A stretch of 64,000 bases of DNA from Firmicutes bacterium UBA5201 (lineage in GTDB: Bacteria > Bacillota > Clostridia > Peptostreptococcales > Acidaminobacteraceae): positions 102,829 through 166,828 of the forward strand of contig DHVT01000017.1 of assembly GCA_002412775.1 (NCBI GenBank). The letters run 5' to 3'. Position numbers and translations under genes: made by a program. Numbering within the stretch: position 1 is the first letter of the stretch; each line of letters starts with the position of its first letter. Below are positions 32,896 through 40,146 of the stretch, piece by piece. A model generated the notes under the pieces. It had not been told where the DNA came from, did not search any database, and was given only the letters and a program-made list of their open reading frames with translations.

Positions 32896-34976
32896 CTGAG
32901 TATCCTTTCTATGATTTCCGGTGTCACCGGTATGATGTTCGTCCATTTGCCTATGGCGTCTTCTACTGCTGCCGCAATAGCAGGAGCAACCCCTACAAGC
33001 GTCAGTTCCCCAGCCGCTTTTGCGCCGAACGGTCCATCCACATATCTGTTGATGATCCAGTCCGCATGCATCTTGGGAATGTCCATGGAGGTTGGAATCG
33101 GATAACTTGAAAAGGCGATCTGTTCGATATGCCCTTCCTCGGATGTCATATGCTCCATGAGTGCGTAGCCCAGTCCTTGAACGATGCCACCGTGAACCTG
33201 TCCTAAAAGCAATTTTTCATCGATAGGGATCCCCACATCATAGACGCCCCAGATATCCGTACAGTCCACTTCATAGGTAATCGGATCCACTTCCACTCTA
33301 GCCAGAAGAATCGACCATGAGTATGCCATATAGGCATTGCCTTTGAGCGTATCCTGATTCCATTTGACGTAATCCGGCTTGACGAAATGTTCTGTGATGG
33401 TATGCTCACCCGGCTGGTCCATATAAGGTTTGAGGTTGTTGGCCGCAATCGCAATCAGTCTGCCGACGACCATGGTGGTCCTCGATGCCACTGTTGGACC
33501 GGAATCCGGTACTTTGAATGTATCGGGAACCTCGTACTTTACTCTGCCCATCGGCAGATCGAGCACCGAGGCCACAATTTTTGTAAGTGTGGTAATGGCG
33601 CCCTGTCCCATCTCGACATTTGAAACGAGTATGGTCACATTGCCGCTTTCTTCTTTGCGGAGTTTGACCACCGCTTTTATGTGGGTCGCTTCTCCGTCGC
33701 CAGTGAATCCACCACCATGTGGAATCGAAGAGATGCCGTATCCGATCCATTTGTTCGGAGCGTCGAGCCGTTTTGGATAGCCGCTGATGGATTTTAGTCT
33801 TTCCACCATATCATCCAAATAGATCTCTTCATTGAAAATCCCATCAGTAGCAGTCAATCCGCCCTGTTTGACGAAATGCTTCTGTCTGAACTCAAGTGGA
33901 TCGACATTCAGTCGATCTGCGAGGTGGGAGATGTGGAGCTCCAGGGCATACATGCTTTGTGGCGCACCAAACCCTCTAAATGCCCCTGTAAAGACATTGT
34001 TGGTCTTCAGGGTCCTACCTCTCACCTTGAGATTTGGGACGTCGTAACAACCCGTCATGGTCAGTATCGCGCGCTGAAGCACAACGTCGCTTAGTCCGAT
34101 ATAACTGCCGGCGTCCATAACGATGTCCATTTCCATACCTATGATCTTTCCGTCTTTCACATAGGATGTCATCGTTGATTCCGAAGGATGGCGCTTGGTC
34201 GTGTATGCAATGTCCTCACGCCTATCGAATACAAGCTGTACAGGCCTTTTCAACTTATAGGCGGCCGTCGCGATTTGGCACGCAATAATAGAAGGGTATT
34301 CTTCTTTCCCTCCGAAAGCCCCTCCTGTGGTTGTTTGGATGACACGCACTTTGGTCTCATCCATTCCTGTGGTATGTTTGAGCGCATTCAGCACATAATA
34401 AGGACATTGAAGCGAGCCATAAACAGTAATGACCCCATCCTCATAAGTGCCGACCACACCTTGTTTCTCCATATACAATTGTTCCTGATACGGTGTCTCA
34501 AACTTCTCGGTAAACACCAGATCGGCCTCGATCTGGTCCGGTTCCCCCTTTGTAAAATTGTGTTCCGTGTATGTATAGCCTTCTAGTGATTTTGCCTCTT
34601 CCATCGTAAATACAGGTTTCATTGGAGCATAAGCCACTTCAATGTGTTTCATGTACTCCACTATTTTATCTTTGTTTTCAGAAACAATAAGTGCGATCGG
34701 TTCACCGACATATGTTACTTTTTCATAAGCAAACACTGGCATATCGGTTGTAATCATGGCCACTTCATTGCGATTGATGGTGTCTCTCGCATCAACGATG
34801 TAAACACCCTCAGGCAATGGTGGATAATGAATGGATACAATCTTTGCGCACGCCTCTGTACTGCGCAATGTCTTCGCATACAGGATATCGTCCGGTTTCC
34901 AGTCCTCGATGTAGACTGCCTTTCCTTTGAGTTTGTCCGAACTGTCCACTCGATGGACATTATCCGTTATTTTCAT
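32892..34976 (-). CDS. Molybdenum hydroxylase (xanthine dehydrogenase family), molybdopterin subunit, set 1
   Basis: The 694-aa protein has the molybdopterin-binding motifs TTGGAFGGKEEY, AFRGFGAPQSMYALE and GPFGAKAAGELTLVG with the catalytic Glu. It is about 70 residues shorter than set 2. The reading frame is open to 35231, but that extension crosses a repeat and lacks homology; GGGGGGTG upstream of the ATG at 34976 (MKITDNVHRVD) fixes the start. It is the first gene of the operon. The FRGFGAPQ form is that of xanthine dehydrogenase proper, so this set is the better candidate for xanthine or urate interconversion. Confidence 0.93.
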   Translation of the reverse strand: MKITDNVHRVDSSDKLKGKAVYIEDWKPDDILYAKTLRSTEACAKIVSIHYPPLPEGVYIVDARDTINRNEVAMITTDMPVFAYEKVTYVGEPIALIVSENKDKIVEYMKHIEVAYAPMKPVFTMEEAKSLEGYTYTEHNFTKGEPDQIEADLVFTEKFETPYQEQLYMEKQGVVGTYEDGVITVYGSLQCPYYVLNALKHTTGMDETKVRVIQTTTGGAFGGKEEYPSIIACQIATAAYKLKRPVQLVFDRREDIAYTTKRHPSESTMTSYVKDGKIIGMEMDIVMDAGSYIGLSDVVLQRAILTMTGCYDVPNLKVRGRTLKTNNVFTGAFRGFGAPQSMYALELHISHLADRLNVDPLEFRQKHFVKQGGLTATDGIFNEEIYLDDMVERLKSISGYPKRLDAPNKWIGYGISSIPHGGGFTGDGEATHIKAVVKLRKEESGNVTILVSNVEMGQGAITTLTKIVASVLDLPMGRVKYEVPDTFKVPDSGPTVASRTTMVVGRLIAIAANNLKPYMDQPGEHTITEHFVKPDYVKWNQDTLKGNAYMAYSWSILLARVEVDPITYEVDCTDIWGVYDVGIPIDEKLLLGQVHGGIVQGLGYALMEHMTSEEGHIEQIAFSSYPIPTSMDIPKMHADWIINRYVDGPFGAKAAGELTLVGVAPAIAAAVEDAIGKWTNIIPVTPEIIERILR

Positions 34977-35308
34977 ATAAGCACCCCCCGCTCTATTGAT
35001 GAGGTTATACCCTTTTTTTTGCATAAGAATACAGCTTTGTGAGATATTTGTGGAAATATAACAAGGTGCCGAATGGGGACAGGTCCAAATTGGTACCTGG
35101 GAAAGCAGGGAGATCAGGGAAGGCTGGAAGAACAGGGAGGGCAGGAAAAGATTAGTCATTAATGTTTTTATCTTTTCCCAACCACTTGGCGTTAGCCAAA
35201 AACCACCAACTGCTAACCACCGGGCACCCATATGGTACCCCCATTTCTAACCAAACATTAACTACTTTTTCCTTGAAATCCATTACAATCAAATAGAGGT
35301 GATACCTA
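34977..35308. other. Intergenic region between the hydroxylase operon and the CPBP gene
   Basis: These 332 bp hold the hydroxylase operon leader, a repeat (35073-35220) and the CPBP ribosome site. No convincing -35/-10 pair, sigma-54 site or riboswitch was found upstream of 34976; GGGTATAAC near 35006-35014 (minus) is the only -10-like string. The operon promoter remains unlocated. Confidence 0.6.
35073..35220 (+). repeat. Inverted repeat A flanking the CPBP gene (REP-like copy 2)
   Basis: It starts TGGGGACAGGTCCAAATTGG and continues with a purine-rich GGGAAAGCAGGGA tract, ending near CCAACTGCTAACCACC. The outer 36 nt and the inner CTTTTCCCAACCAC segment recur in inverted order at 35989-36086, with extra sequence in this copy. 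Confidence 0.7.
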
Positions 35309-35983
35309 ATGCAAAACAAAAACAATAAAATTCAAATTATCGCAATCATAATCATAGCGTGTATTCTTATGGGACTCGTAGACAGTGTATGGCAACCGGG
35401 ATATCTCATCAAGTCCGTCCTGAAAGTTTCTTTGTTTCTGATACTCCCTCTTATGTATGCAAAACGCATGAAAGACGTCTCCTACAAATACCTTTTCAGA
35501 TTTGACTGGAGACATTTTGGAGTTTCTATAGGATTGGGGCTTTCTGTATTTATATTCATCCTTGCGGCGTATAAGATCATCGGTCCGTTCTTTGATTTTT
35601 CTTCTGTCACCGCATCCATGGAGAAAGAGCTTGGTGTCACCAAAGACAATTTCTTGTTGGTGGCGGTCTACATTTCATTCGTCAATGCTCTGCTCGAGGA
35701 ATTCTTTTTCAGGGGATTCGCTTATCTGGAACTAAAAAAATGGACCACTCGACCGATTGCATTGTCCGTCAGCGCCGGTGCCTTCGCAATGTACCATGTG
35801 TCCATGATGCTCAACTGGTTCTCGCTTCCACTTTTTGCACTACTTCTCACTGGACTATTCGTAGGTGGCCTACTTTTCAACTTCATCAATGAGCGCAGCA
35901 ACAACATCTACAGTTCCTGGATGGTGCACATGTTCGCAAACTTCGCCATCAATGCGGTTGGGTTGATGTTGTATAATATGTAA
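35309..35983 (+). CDS. CPBP-family intramembrane metalloprotease
   Basis: The 224-aa protein has about six to seven membrane helices and the CPBP (CAAX protease/Abi) motifs: EEFFFRG (EExxxR) near residue 131, the His in FAMYHVSMML near 157 and WMVHMFANFAIN (HxxxN) near 210. It would cleave within membranes; in Bacillota such proteins serve immunity to self-made peptides or surface processing. GAGGTG precedes the ATG. It stands alone and is bracketed by inverted repeats of about 100-150 bp, which suggests it may have moved as a unit. Confidence 0.9.
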   Translation: MQNKNNKIQIIAIIIIACILMGLVDSVWQPGYLIKSVLKVSLFLILPLMYAKRMKDVSYKYLFRFDWRHFGVSIGLGLSVFIFILAAYKIIGPFFDFSSVTASMEKELGVTKDNFLLVAVYISFVNALLEEFFFRGFAYLELKKWTTRPIALSVSAGAFAMYHVSMMLNWFSLPLFALLLTGLFVGGLLFNFINERSNNIYSSWMVHMFANFAINAVGLMLYNM

Positions 35984-35988
35984 AAGAG

Positions 35989-36086
35989 AGCAGTTAGTGG
36001 TTGGTGGTTGGGAAAAGATTAAAAGTAGAAGACCCTTTTTCTTGCTTTCCCTGCTTTCCCAGGTACCAATTTGTACCTGTCCCCAA
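35989..36086 (+). repeat. Inverted repeat B flanking the CPBP gene (REP-like copy 3)
   Basis: Read on the minus strand it gives TGGGGACAGGTACAAATTGG, the GGGAAAGCAGGGA tract and the CTTTTCCCAACCAC segment in the same order as repeat A. The core GGTACAAATTGGTACC is nearly self-complementary. Confidence 0.7.
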
Positions 36087-36096
36087 TCAGCACCTC

Positions 36097-36130
36097 AAAC
36101 AAAAGAGACAGCCCACATGAGCTGTCTCTT
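36097..36130 (-). terminator. Intrinsic terminator of the secreted small protein gene
   Basis: AAGAGACAGC/GCTGTCTCTT form a 10-bp stem (36121-36130 with 36103-36112, 8-nt loop) followed by TTGTTTG on the minus strand, 28 bp after the stop. Confidence 0.75.
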
Positions 36131-36157
36131 CCTTTTAATATTCAATTGTCACTCAAC

Positions 36158-36634
36158 TTACTGATTATTGCCTCTTCTCATCTGACCCATGCCTTTTGCA
36201 TTTTCTGAACGGTTGAATTGTTTTCCTTCTCCATTCATTGCGCCTTCACCCTTGGATTCGCCAGATCTAGATTGTGCTCCAAAATTGAGTACACCTTTAA
36301 GCAAATGTTGCTGAGTGCCATCACAATTTTCAAGTGAAGTGATCAGTGCGTCTGCCTCGGCTTGAGTCAACTCACCTTCAGCAACAAGGCCATTGATCAT
36401 AGTGATTTTTGATGAAAGAATTGCCGCACTGAATGCGTCGTAAAAACCTTTTTCTTTTGCCAAGTCGCCAAATGTACCGCCGCTTGCAAGTTTCACTTCA
36501 TATGCTTCCTCGACAGTTATGCCTGCGAGGTTTGCGTAAGTTTCAGCCGCTCCAAATGGTGATGCAGCGAACGACATGCCCATGGCTCCTAATGCGAGAA
36601 TTCCTACCAATGCTAGTGATAATACTTTTTTCAT
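36158..36634 (-). CDS. Secreted protein, DUF2680-like
   Basis: The 158-aa protein has a signal peptide (MKKVLSLALVGILALGAMG, cleavage near AFA/AS, about residue 24). It has a helical domain (about 30-95) with the AGITVEEAYEVKLASGGTFG and ELTQAEADALI segments typical of DUF2680/YckD-like secreted proteins, and a low-complexity Gly/Ser/Glu/Arg tail. Of two possible ATGs, the one at 36634 has AAGGAG at proper distance. The function is unknown. Confidence 0.8.
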   Translation of the reverse strand: MKKVLSLALVGILALGAMGMSFAASPFGAAETYANLAGITVEEAYEVKLASGGTFGDLAKEKGFYDAFSAAILSSKITMINGLVAEGELTQAEADALITSLENCDGTQQHLLKGVLNFGAQSRSGESKGEGAMNGEGKQFNRSENAKGMGQMRRGNNQ

Positions 36635-36733
36635 AATCATACACTCCTTATAGTTTTATTTTGTCTTGCTATAGTGTCATTATAGGAGCTAAATGTGATG
36701 AAACTATGTTGAAGGTATATTTATTCTGTGTTT

Positions 36734-37645
36734 TTACAAATTGATCAATACAAGTGCGATGATGGTCAATACAATCGCAAATTTGTTCTTTCCAGAAATT
36801 TTCTCTTTATATAGAAGCCATCCACCAATGTTGATCAGTACGATGCTTCCTGCGCTATATAGTGGAAACACGATGGAAGTCTTCAGGGAGTCCAGAGCAA
36901 GGATCAGGAAGTATGATGAAAACAAATTTGGGATGCCTACTGCAAAACCGATCCAAATGTCACTGGCGACAATTTTTGATTTCAATTTCAACGTATAATA
37001 AGTACTGATAAAAAACGCAATCAGAAAAACCATGAAAAGAAAAACATCCTTATAGTCATTGAGACCGTATTTTTGATAGATTTTCGTTGAAAACTCCGCC
37101 ATTCCACCAAATAGGAACAATAAAATGAGTGTCTTGTTGAAATCCAGTCGATCGCTGGACACCTTGGACAGATTGACTATCAATATGGAACAAATAGAAA
37201 TCACAATACCGATCCATTGTAAAAAACTCGGAAGTTCTTTCCATAAGATGATTGAAAACACCATGGGAACCAGAATCCCTAGTTTTGCGAAAGTTCCCGA
37301 GAGTCCCACCCCGTTTTCTTTGACGCTTTTCTGATAAAAAATAAAAGAAAGGAAGAAAAACAGTCCCGCAACGGATCCGATTAAAACACCCCAAATCACG
37401 CTTCCGTATTGGGATAAAACCATATTGTCAGACGAAAACACCTGACCGAGCTCTTCCAGAAACGGAGTTCTGATTCCGAGGTCCACAAACAGACCTTTTC
37501 TGAAAATCATGATGAGACTGGCGAAGAAAGCCATGAAATAGTTGGCGCTTGTGATCACGTATCTGTTGGTGTCGCTGTTTTCAGTGTATTTGAAGATAAG
37601 TGCGATCGAAGCGCTGCAAAGCGTCGCAAGAAACAAGTAAAACAA
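36734..37645 (-). CDS. DMT-superfamily (EamA-like) transporter
   Basis: The 303-aa protein has ten predicted helices in two halves, the first starting FYLFLATLCSASIALIFKY and the second after a GLNDYKD loop. It resembles the multidrug/metabolite permeases of the DMT superfamily. The start is TTG at 37645, 4 nt after GGAGGTG. It diverges from pcm. The substrate is unknown. Confidence 0.83.
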   Translation of the reverse strand: MFYLFLATLCSASIALIFKYTENSDTNRYVITSANYFMAFFASLIMIFRKGLFVDLGIRTPFLEELGQVFSSDNMVLSQYGSVIWGVLIGSVAGLFFFLSFIFYQKSVKENGVGLSGTFAKLGILVPMVFSIILWKELPSFLQWIGIVISICSILIVNLSKVSSDRLDFNKTLILLFLFGGMAEFSTKIYQKYGLNDYKDVFLFMVFLIAFFISTYYTLKLKSKIVASDIWIGFAVGIPNLFSSYFLILALDSLKTSIVFPLYSAGSIVLINIGGWLLYKEKISGKNKFAIVLTIIALVLINL

Positions 37646-37726
37646 ATGTCACCTCCGAAGAATATTGTTAAATATATTATGCTTTTCACTAAATGAAGGG
37701 TATAAGTTCATTGGTGGTGAATTATT

Positions 37727-38362
37727 ATGGATACAAATCATTTCACTCAAATGCGTGAAAAAATGGTCAGTCATCAAATACAATCTCGTGGCATTGTCGA
37801 TGAAAATGTTTTGGAGGCTATGAGGAAAGTTCCAAGGCATTTGTTTGTCCCCGAAGGGTTGATCGATCTTGCCTACTTGGACTGCGCTCTTCCGTCTTCC
37901 AATGGCCAAACGATTTCGCAGCCTTACATTGTCGCCTACATGACGGAAAAACTCCATTTGAGGCCATCGGACCGTGTTTTGGAAATAGGGACCGGTACTG
38001 GGTACCAGACAGCGATTTTATCTGAAATATCGAACGCCATTGTTACTATGGAAAGAATTCAAGATCTTCACCAATCCGCAAAAAAAAGACTGGAAAAGCT
38101 GGATTACAAAAACATCACCTGCATATATGGAAATGGCTACGAAGGCTTTCCTCCTGGAGCGCCTTACGACAAAATAATCGTTACAGCTGCCGCACCGTTC
38201 ATACCAGAAGCTCTCATTCTACAATTGTCGCCTAACGGACGTATGATCATTCCCGTAGGGACCAGCTCACAAGAGCTGGTCATCGTCACAAAAGATGAAA
38301 ATGGAGAAATCACAAAGAAAAATGATCTAAGTGTTATTTTCGTTCCTTTGCTTGAAAAGTGA
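37727..38362 (+). CDS. pcm: Protein-L-isoaspartate O-methyltransferase
   Basis: The 211-aa protein has the SAM-binding motif VLEIGTGTGYQTAIL near residue 85, preceded by the substrate-site segment SSNGQTISQPYIVAYM, and the post-motif VTAAAPFIPEAL. It repairs isoaspartyl residues in ageing proteins. It starts after GGTGGTGAATTATT. Its 3' end overlaps the converging class-C26 amidotransferase gene by 36 bp. Confidence 0.93.
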   Translation: MDTNHFTQMREKMVSHQIQSRGIVDENVLEAMRKVPRHLFVPEGLIDLAYLDCALPSSNGQTISQPYIVAYMTEKLHLRPSDRVLEIGTGTGYQTAILSEISNAIVTMERIQDLHQSAKKRLEKLDYKNITCIYGNGYEGFPPGAPYDKIIVTAAAPFIPEALILQLSPNGRMIIPVGTSSQELVIVTKDENGEITKKNDLSVIFVPLLEK

Positions 38363-39037
38363 AGATGAGCTCACAAAAGCATCAAACAGTTTTCGATAGA
38401 TGTTAAACTCTCTATAAAGTTCCTCCGGATGCCACTGCACACCGATCACAAATCCTTTTTCGGATTCGATGGCTTCAATCGTACCGTCACCGGAGACAGC
38501 CGACACTCGAAACCCTGGTGCTGTAGCCTTGACGCTTTGATGGTGCACTGTATTGGTCTCAAGCGCTGGAACTCCAAATATACGATGAAACGAAGTGTTC
38601 GGGGTGATATTCACATTGTGGAAACGTTGATTGCCATCGGAATCTTTTCTGTTGTGATGCTCAATATGCTGATTCAGCGTACCACCAGCTGCTACGTTGA
38701 TGATTTGAACGCCTCTGCATATGCCTAGGATTGGAATGCCTTTTTCCATCGCTTTTTTATAAAGCAATAACTCGAAGGCATCTCTTCTTTCATCAACTCT
38801 TATAGAACCATCCATCTTTTCACCGTAATACTCGGGGTCAATGTCCCCACCACCGGTCAATAGAAGGCCTTCTATAGAACTGATGTAATCATCCAATGTA
38901 TTCTCGTCAGAAGTCTCCGCTAGAATTATTGGACAACCGCCGCTGTTGATGATCGCTTCATAATTTCGTACATCCAGTCGCAAGTAGCGCACAGACTCAA
39001 CTTCATGAAATCCGGTTGTAATACCTATTTTAACCAT
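38327..39037 (-). CDS. Class I glutamine amidotransferase-like hydrolase (peptidase C26, PuuD-like)
   Basis: The 236-aa protein has the nucleophile elbow LGICRGVQIINVAAGG (Cys about 101), LLTGGGDIDPEYYG near the N-terminus and the catalytic HxE in GVQWHPEEL. This is the gamma-glutamyl-gamma-aminobutyrate hydrolase group. GAGAGAGG precedes the ATG. The end overlaps pcm on the opposite strand by 36 bp. The natural gamma-glutamyl substrate is not shown by context. Confidence 0.9.
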   Translation of the reverse strand: MVKIGITTGFHEVESVRYLRLDVRNYEAIINSGGCPIILAETSDENTLDDYISSIEGLLLTGGGDIDPEYYGEKMDGSIRVDERRDAFELLLYKKAMEKGIPILGICRGVQIINVAAGGTLNQHIEHHNRKDSDGNQRFHNVNITPNTSFHRIFGVPALETNTVHHQSVKATAPGFRVSAVSGDGTIEAIESEKGFVIGVQWHPEELYREFNIYRKLFDAFVSSSSLFKQRNENNT

Positions 39038-39150
39038 TTTGAACCTCTCTCGACTCTTATTTGTTAGTTCCTACTCAATTTTAACATTCTTTTGGAAAGA
39101 AATATGTTAAAATTGAATTCAAAATCAAAATCTTCCAGAATGGAGTAAAT

Positions 39151-40092
39151 ATGATACGTTTTCTCATTAAAAAATTCGTCAAAAATTACAAGGACACTGA
39201 AGACAAATCAGTCAGAGAAGCCTATGGTGTATTCTCCGGTGTTCTTGGAATCATCTGCAACTTGTTTCTATTCGGTGTGAAATTGACCATTGGACTTATA
39301 ATGAACAGTATCGCCATAACTTCAGACGCCTTCAACAACCTGTCGGATACCGGATCCTCGATGATTACGATCCTAGGAGCGAAATTGAGCAATCGGGTGC
39401 CGGATGAAGAGCATCCGTTTGGCCATGGGCGATTTGAGTATATATCCTCTTTGATCATAGCATTCATCATCATGCTCGTAGGTTTCGAACTGCTTAAAAG
39501 TTCTTTTGGTAAGATCCTTGAACCCGAGAAGGTTGGGTTCAACTGGGTATTGATCCTCATTCTATCCATGTCCATACTCATAAAGGTCTGGATGTACTTT
39601 TACAACCGTTATATCGGCAATGCGATTGGTTCAAAAGTCAATCAAGCGGCTGCATATGACAGCTTGAATGACGTCGTTGCCACCAGCGCTGTGATCCTGA
39701 CAACGATAGCGGGAAAATTCATCGATTTTCCCATTGATGGCATTGCAGGACTAGTCGTCTCAGTACTGATCATGTATACCGGTTATGGAGTCGCAAAAGA
39801 TACAGTCAATGTTTTGCTCGGCATGTCACCGAGCTCTGAAACAGTGGATAAGATTCATGATCAAATTTTGGAATGCGATTACATCGAGGGCGTCCACGAT
39901 CTCAAAGTTCACGATTACGGTCCCGGAAGAACCATCGCTTCCGTCCACGTCGAAATGTCGGATACCATTTCAATAGTAAAAGCGCACACCGAAATCGACA
40001 GAGTTGAAAAAAGAATTCTAAAAGAATTGGGGATAGACATAGTGATTCACGTGGATCCCATGCCGGATGGCTACACAGAACCCATAGATTAA
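39151..40092 (+). CDS. Cation diffusion facilitator (CDF) transporter
   Basis: The 313-aa protein has six helices, the HPFGHGRFEYIS motif after TM2 and metal-site Asp pairs in SDAFNNLSD (TM2) and YDSLNDVVATSA (TM5), then a cytoplasmic C-terminal domain with HDLKVHDYGPG and VHVEMSD. It exports a divalent metal such as zinc, manganese or iron in exchange for protons. It is a single gene that ends at a terminator shared with the converging helicase gene. Confidence 0.93.
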   Translation: MIRFLIKKFVKNYKDTEDKSVREAYGVFSGVLGIICNLFLFGVKLTIGLIMNSIAITSDAFNNLSDTGSSMITILGAKLSNRVPDEEHPFGHGRFEYISSLIIAFIIMLVGFELLKSSFGKILEPEKVGFNWVLILILSMSILIKVWMYFYNRYIGNAIGSKVNQAAAYDSLNDVVATSAVILTTIAGKFIDFPIDGIAGLVVSVLIMYTGYGVAKDTVNVLLGMSPSSETVDKIHDQILECDYIEGVHDLKVHDYGPGRTIASVHVEMSDTISIVKAHTEIDRVEKRILKELGIDIVIHVDPMPDGYTEPID

Positions 40093-40096
40093 ACAT

Positions 40097-40146
40097 AAAA
40101 CGAGTTCAGTCTAAATCGAATGATTTAAACTGAACTCGTTTTTTAG
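40097..40146. terminator. Bidirectional terminator between CDF and HelD genes
   Basis: A 14-bp stem AAAACGAGTTCAGT with its complement, extended past one mismatch by TAAATC/GATTTA, ends in six T on the plus strand. The stop codon of the minus-strand helicase lies inside the hairpin. Confidence 0.85.

Noticed and set aside
33406..33780. Open frames on both strands inside the large hydroxylase subunit
   Set aside because: They overlap a strongly conserved coding region in other frames and show no protein signature.
34977..35100. Sigma-54 promoter for the hydroxylase operon (GGCACCTTGTT string)
   Set aside because: The GG is not followed by GC at the required 10-bp spacing.
34977..35231. N-terminal extension of the set-1 large subunit to 35231
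   Set aside because: The added residues resemble translated repeat sequence; the ATG at 34976 has a strong ribosome site and starts the homologous region.
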